From UBA4363 sp002393965 (GTDB taxonomy: Bacteria > Bacteroidota > Bacteroidia > Bacteroidales > Paludibacteraceae): a stretch of 27,217 bases of DNA. Location of the stretch: NCBI GenBank assembly GCA_946542925.1, contig CAMNLA010000048.1, positions 1 through 27,217 on the forward strand, read 5' to 3'. Shown piece after piece: positions 23,642 to 27,217 of the stretch; the first letter of the stretch is position 1; each line of letters opens with the position of its first letter. A model generated the notes under the pieces. It saw only the letters and a list, made by a program, of their open reading frames with translations. It was not told the origin of the DNA and made no database searches. Both the position numbers and the translations under genes were made by a program.

Positions 23642-24370
23642 ATGGAAACTGTGGTTTATGCGATTATTTCGGTTGTATTAGTATCGCTTGCGTCGATGTG
23701 TGGCATTGTGTTGTCCTGGATGTCGCGAAAAGTATTTGATCGTCTGTTATTTGTCTTAGTATCGTTTGCGGTTGGCACGATGTTGGGAACCGTGCTTTTT
23801 GACCTATTGCCGGAAGCCTATGAAGGCATTGCCTCGATTGCCAATGTCGGCTGGATTTTTTTTGTGGGCTTTGGTATTTTCTTTTTGCTGGAGAATCTTC
23901 ATTTTCACCATACGAACGAAGGGGACAAGAACAGTCGCCGGGGGTATATGAACTTGATTGCCGATGGTCTGCACAACTTCACAGATGGTGTTTTGATTGC
24001 TGCGTCGTGGATGATCTCCCATGAAATAGGACTGGTCACAACATTAGCCATTCTGCTGCATGAGATCCCGCAGGAGTTAGGAGACTATGCGGTGCTTATC
24101 CGCATTGGTTTTGCGCAACGCAAGGCGTTGGTGTTCAATTTCCTTTCATCCCTGATGGCCTTGTGTGGCTGTTTGCTGACACTGTTGTTTGCCGAGACGA
24201 TGCGAGCCATGTCGGTCTATTTACTGCCTTTTGCAGCGGGAGGTTTCGTTTATCTCTCCTTGTTTGCCTTGTTGCCGATGTTGCTACGCGGTCAGCATTT
24301 CAGTCGGAATGTATTGCAGTTGCTGATCATGCTGTGCGGAATGGGTATGATGTATGTCTTGGCTGAATAG
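23642..24370 (+). CDS. ZIP-family metal transporter
   Basis: This 242-residue inner-membrane protein has about seven to eight hydrophobic segments. It would import zinc or other divalent cations. The two signature helices are present: HNFTDG (111-116) and HEIPQELGD (140-148), whose His, Asp and Glu residues form the metal site in the family. A His-rich loop, HFHH near 87-90, lies between helices 3 and 4 as expected. ATG at 23642 is chosen over the upstream ATG at 23603 because the latter overlaps malQ and adds a charged, non-membrane extension. AAAGGAAATAG precedes the chosen ATG. A weak hairpin follows the gene. Confidence 0.9.
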   Translation: METVVYAIISVVLVSLASMCGIVLSWMSRKVFDRLLFVLVSFAVGTMLGTVLFDLLPEAYEGIASIANVGWIFFVGFGIFFLLENLHFHHTNEGDKNSRRGYMNLIADGLHNFTDGVLIAASWMISHEIGLVTTLAILLHEIPQELGDYAVLIRIGFAQRKALVFNFLSSLMALCGCLLTLLFAETMRAMSVYLLPFAAGGFVYLSLFALLPMLLRGQHFSRNVLQLLIMLCGMGMMYVLAE

Positions 24371-24390
24371 GGGGCAAAGAAGAAAAAAAA

Positions 24391-24420
24391 CAGAAAATAC
24401 TGATTTCTGCTATTTTTTTA
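24391..24420 (+). terminator. Weak intrinsic terminator candidate after the ZIP gene
   Basis: CAGAAA and TTTCTG form a 6-bp stem around a 7-nt loop, followed by CTATTTTTTTA. The stem is A/T-rich and the T-run is offset by three bases, so termination may be partial. Confidence 0.4.
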
Positions 24421-24422
24421 CA

Positions 24423-24430
24423 TATATTTG
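24423..24430 (+). promoter_or_regulatory. -7 box at the head of the polysaccharide-export genes
   Basis: TATATTTG matches TAnnTTTG, 26 nt ahead of the ATG at 24457. It marks the start of a new transcription unit after the ZIP gene. Confidence 0.65.
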
Positions 24431-24456
24431 TACTATTATACAAATAAAAAAAATAG

Positions 24457-25326
24457 ATGGCAGAAACAGAGTGCAAGCGTGAACAGGAATGGACGACGGT
24501 AATCAAACCACGAACATCGTTGTTTGACATTGACTTGAAAGAGTTGTGGCGATTCCGTGATTTATACACGATCTTTGTATCGAGGGACATCAAGACGCAG
24601 TACAAGCAGACAATCTTAGGTCCGTTGTGGTTTCTGATTCAGCCTGTACTGACGACCGTCATGTACATGGTTGTGTTCGGAGGTATTGCCGGTATCTCGA
24701 CGGACGGTTTGCCACAGGCGTTGTTTTATCTGGCGGGCATCTGTCTGTGGCAGTATTTTGCACAGTGTCTGAACGCCACCTCTTCCACGTTTATCTCCAA
24801 TGCCGCCATTTTTGGTAAGGTCTATTTTCCCCGTTTGATTGTTCCTTTATCGGTTGTTACCTCTCAGTTGGTGCGTTTCGGCATCCAGTTGTTCCTGTTT
24901 GTGTGTGTCTATTTGTACTATGTGTTGTTTACAGATTCGAGTGTGGCACCGAACCTGTATGCTTTGCTATTTCCGTTGTTAGTTGTGATGTTGGCGGGAT
25001 TGGGATTGGGCTTTGGTATCTTTTTTTCCTCGTTGACGACGAAATACAGGGACTTGACTCTTCTGTTGACATTCTTCGTTCAGTTGTGGATGTACGGAAC
25101 GCCAGTCATCTATCCATTGTCCACCATTGAGAACGAGAAACTGTTGTTTCTGATGCAGTTGAATCCATTAACCCACATCTTCGAAGCATTCAAATATGGG
25201 GTATTGGGAGTGGGTACAATGTCGTGGGGAGGATTGGTGTATGCATTTGTATTCATGTCTGTTTTATTGTCAGTAGGAATTCTCATTTTCAACCGTGTAC
25301 AGCGTAGTTTCATGGATACTGTGTGA
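24457..25326 (+). CDS. ABC-2 type polysaccharide export permease (Wzm-like)
   Basis: This 289-residue inner-membrane protein has an N-terminal cytoplasmic segment (1-55, FRDLYTIFVSRDIKTQYKQT) and about six membrane helices. The segment ILGPLWFLIQP at 53-63 and the tail region LNPLTHIFEAFKYGVLG (235-251) are characteristic of O-antigen, teichoic-acid and other polysaccharide exporters. With the next gene it would form a transporter that moves a lipid-linked glycan across the inner membrane. The ATPase starts 62 nt downstream. The gene symbol wzm or rfbA is possible, but the exported polymer is not known. Confidence 0.9.
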   Translation: MAETECKREQEWTTVIKPRTSLFDIDLKELWRFRDLYTIFVSRDIKTQYKQTILGPLWFLIQPVLTTVMYMVVFGGIAGISTDGLPQALFYLAGICLWQYFAQCLNATSSTFISNAAIFGKVYFPRLIVPLSVVTSQLVRFGIQLFLFVCVYLYYVLFTDSSVAPNLYALLFPLLVVMLAGLGLGFGIFFSSLTTKYRDLTLLLTFFVQLWMYGTPVIYPLSTIENEKLLFLMQLNPLTHIFEAFKYGVLGVGTMSWGGLVYAFVFMSVLLSVGILIFNRVQRSFMDTV

Positions 25327-25388
25327 GAATTGACGACATAATGAATAGAGAACATTTTTATTGAGTAGAACAGAAAAAGATTTAGACC

Positions 25389-26657
25389 ATGTCGGCAGCC
25401 ATAGAGTTTTGTCATGTGAGCAAGCAATATCGTTTAGGGTATGTTTCGTCGCGGACCATCTCCAGTGATATTCAGCGTTGGATTACGATGAATATTCTGG
25501 GTAAGGAAGATCCGTTCTTAAAGATAGGAGAGACGAACGACCGTTCGACGAAGGGAAGCAGTGACTATGTATGGGCTTTGAAGGACATCGACTTCAAAAT
25601 TGAACAGGGAGAAGTCCTGGGCATCATAGGCAAGAACGGAGCGGGAAAGTCAACCTTGTTGAAACTGTTGTCGCGTGTAACATCCCCTTCGACAGGTTTG
25701 ATTAGGGCGAAGGGGCGCATTGCCTCGTTGTTGGAGGTAGGTACGGGTTTTCATCAGGAGTTGACGGGTCGTGAGAACATTTATATGAATGGAGCCATAT
25801 TGGGCATGACCCGTAAGGAAATCCGTGGTAAGCTGGATGAGATCGTTGAGTTCTCGGGTTGCGAGCGCTATATAGACACCCCAGTGAAACGATATTCCAG
25901 TGGTATGATGGTGCGGTTGGGTTTTGCGGTAGCAGCCCATCTGGACCCTGAGATATTGGTCGTGGATGAAGTGTTAGCAGTTGGTGATGCTGAATTTCAG
26001 CGAAAGGCAATTGGCAAGATGCAGGATGTCTCGAAAGGAGAGGGCCGTACAGTATTGTTCGTAAGTCACAACATGGCGAGTGTCAAAAGCCTTTGTACGA
26101 AAGGAATATTGCTGAAGAATGGAATGGTTGATTATTCTGGAACGGTGGAGGATACGATTAACCGTTATTTGAAATATGACGACACTACACGCAAAAAGAA
26201 GATTATCGAAAACGTGCAATATGTGAAGCCGACCTTGCATATCACCAAGATTGAAATCAACGGAACGGAGAACTCGGAATCGGTCTTGCTCAGTGGTCAG
26301 AAGAGCCTGAAGGTGCGGATAGAGGGCGAGACAATGGAGGAAATGAAATACGATGTCAAAGTCATCATAAAAAACAAGGAATCCGTTCCTTATGCTACCT
26401 ATGCGAATGGTCATACCAATGGAGAAATTTCGTATCAGGATAAGGGAAAATTTGTTTTTGAGCGAGAGATAGAGTTGCCGTCGATGTTGTGTCAGGGAAG
26501 ATTTCTTGTGGATCTTAGCTTGCATCATCCTAATATAGAATACCAGATGATAGCGGAAAACTGTTGTGAACTGGACTCGTTGGGTTACCAAAATAGTTAC
26601 GGTCAGGTTTTGCAGTCATCGGTATGTGGATTTTATGGCATGACGGACATAAATTGA
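25389..26657 (+). CDS. Polysaccharide export ABC transporter ATPase (Wzt-like) with C-terminal glycan-binding-type domain
   Basis: This 422-residue protein is the ATPase partner of the preceding permease. Walker A is GKNGAGKST (81-89), the ABC signature is YSSGM (169-173), Walker B is ILVVDE (189-194), and the switch is His227 in VSHN. An N-terminal extension (about 20-60) before the ATPase core is common in this subfamily. Residues about 285-422 form a beta-rich C-terminal domain (LHITKIEINGTEN, VLLSGQKSLKVRIEGE) like the Wzt domain that, in O9a-type systems, recognises a terminal modification on the polymer. This suggests a chain-length-coupled export mechanism, by analogy only. Confidence 0.9.
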   Translation: MSAAIEFCHVSKQYRLGYVSSRTISSDIQRWITMNILGKEDPFLKIGETNDRSTKGSSDYVWALKDIDFKIEQGEVLGIIGKNGAGKSTLLKLLSRVTSPSTGLIRAKGRIASLLEVGTGFHQELTGRENIYMNGAILGMTRKEIRGKLDEIVEFSGCERYIDTPVKRYSSGMMVRLGFAVAAHLDPEILVVDEVLAVGDAEFQRKAIGKMQDVSKGEGRTVLFVSHNMASVKSLCTKGILLKNGMVDYSGTVEDTINRYLKYDDTTRKKKIIENVQYVKPTLHITKIEINGTENSESVLLSGQKSLKVRIEGETMEEMKYDVKVIIKNKESVPYATYANGHTNGEISYQDKGKFVFEREIELPSMLCQGRFLVDLSLHHPNIEYQMIAENCCELDSLGYQNSYGQVLQSSVCGFYGMTDIN

Positions 26658-26729
26658 AACAGAGAAGTCAGGAGTGAATCTGCGATATGGTAGAATGTAA
26701 AAGAAGTCATTCTTAAAAACATAAAGGAT

Positions 26730-27217
26730 ATGAAAGCGGTTATCTTGGCAGGCGGTTTCGGAACGCGGATCAGTGAGGAGAGTCACTTGAAGCCGAAGCC
26801 GATGATAGAAATAGGAGGAAAGCCCATTTTATGGCATATCATGAAATGGTATAGTCGTTTCGGTGTCAATGAGTTCATTATCTGTGCTGGTTACAAGCAA
26901 GATATGATAAAGGAATGGTTTGCCAACTATTTCATCCACACTTCTGACGTCACATTTGATTTCACAAAAGGTAGGGACGTTATTGTGCATAGCCGGCATG
27001 CAGAACCATGGAAAGTGACGGTGGTAGATACAGGTCTTAATACGATGACTGGCGGACGTATCAAACGAGTAAAGGATTATATTGGTAATGAACCATTCTT
27101 AATGACTTATGGTGATGGAGTATCGGATGTTGATATTAATGCACTAATTGCATTCCATAAAGAACATGGACATATTGCTACTTTGACAGGTGTACAACCT
27201 GATGGTCGCTTTGGAAT
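26730..27217 (+). CDS. rfbF: Glucose-1-phosphate cytidylyltransferase (partial, 3' end beyond window)
   Basis: The first 162 codons are present. The enzyme makes CDP-glucose from glucose-1-phosphate and CTP, the entry step to CDP-linked 3,6-dideoxyhexoses. MKAVILAGGFGTRISEES (1-18) is the nucleotide-binding signature. It is followed by KPKPMIEIGGKPILWHIMK, ICAGYKQDMIKEWF and the catalytic LMTYGDGVSDVD. These follow RfbF rather than the related glucose-1-phosphate thymidylyltransferases. ATG at 26730 is preceded by AAAGGAT. With the two export genes upstream, it suggests a surface glycan containing a CDP-derived deoxy sugar. Downstream rfbG/rfbH-type genes would be expected outside the window. 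Confidence 0.92.
   Translation, partial: MKAVILAGGFGTRISEESHLKPKPMIEIGGKPILWHIMKWYSRFGVNEFIICAGYKQDMIKEWFANYFIHTSDVTFDFTKGRDVIVHSRHAEPWKVTVVDTGLNTMTGGRIKRVKDYIGNEPFLMTYGDGVSDVDINALIAFHKEHGHIATLTGVQPDGRFG

Overview
The window looks like a chromosomal segment from an anaerobic member of the Bacteroidales, probably Prevotellaceae-like. The grounds are the promoters, which repeatedly show the Bacteroidetes -7 box TAnnTTTG (nine instances, each placed correctly ahead of a gene), and the protein set: a Bacteroidetes-type gluconate 5-dehydrogenase, a plant-DPE2-like 4-alpha-glucanotransferase, a long secreted TPR protein and a class II ribonucleotide reductase homologue of the Bacteroidetes type. 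Family assignments come from reading motifs in the translations; no database search was run.

Layout. 104-5009 (minus strand): a peptidase T gene followed closely by two paralogous long-chain acyl-CoA ligases. 5196-6042 (plus): a gluconate 5-dehydrogenase-like SDR. 6107-6676: a short orphan or truncated ORF resembling the BECR-type nuclease domains of mobile elements. 6794-11408 (minus): a TPR lipid- or envelope-associated protein candidate and a class A penicillin-binding protein (PBP1A). 11475-14209 (plus): fabD and aspS, fired from a promoter back-to-back with that of PBP1A and closed by a 19-bp-stem terminator. 14296-16236 (minus): a secreted acetylxylan-esterase-like hydrolase, divergent from a Nudix hydrolase (16325-16834). 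16986-17696 (minus): a Crp/Fnr-type regulator. 17771-18174: a repeat array and an initiator tRNA-fMet gene with its own promoter and terminator. 18551-21085 (plus): an 844-residue NrdJ homologue. 21283-24370 (plus): malQ and a ZIP-family metal transporter. 24457 to the end (plus): the start of a surface-polysaccharide locus (Wzm-like permease, Wzt-like ATPase, glucose-1-phosphate cytidylyltransferase, cut by the window end).

Two things stand out. First, the NrdJ homologue is a full-length, uninterrupted gene in which, by my alignment, every residue needed for ribonucleotide reduction is replaced (the thiyl-radical Cys with its Asn and Glu partners, both barrel redox Cys, and the PTGTT phosphate loop), while the C-terminal third is strongly preserved. 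It looks like a pseudoenzyme with a new role. Second, about 80-bp structured repeats occur at four loci. Their hairpin arms change in a compensatory way between copies. They always point the same way relative to the gene upstream of them, and in three of four cases they abut or contain that gene's stop codon. A smaller third observation is a perfect palindrome that exactly fills the -33/-7 spacer of the peptidase T promoter.
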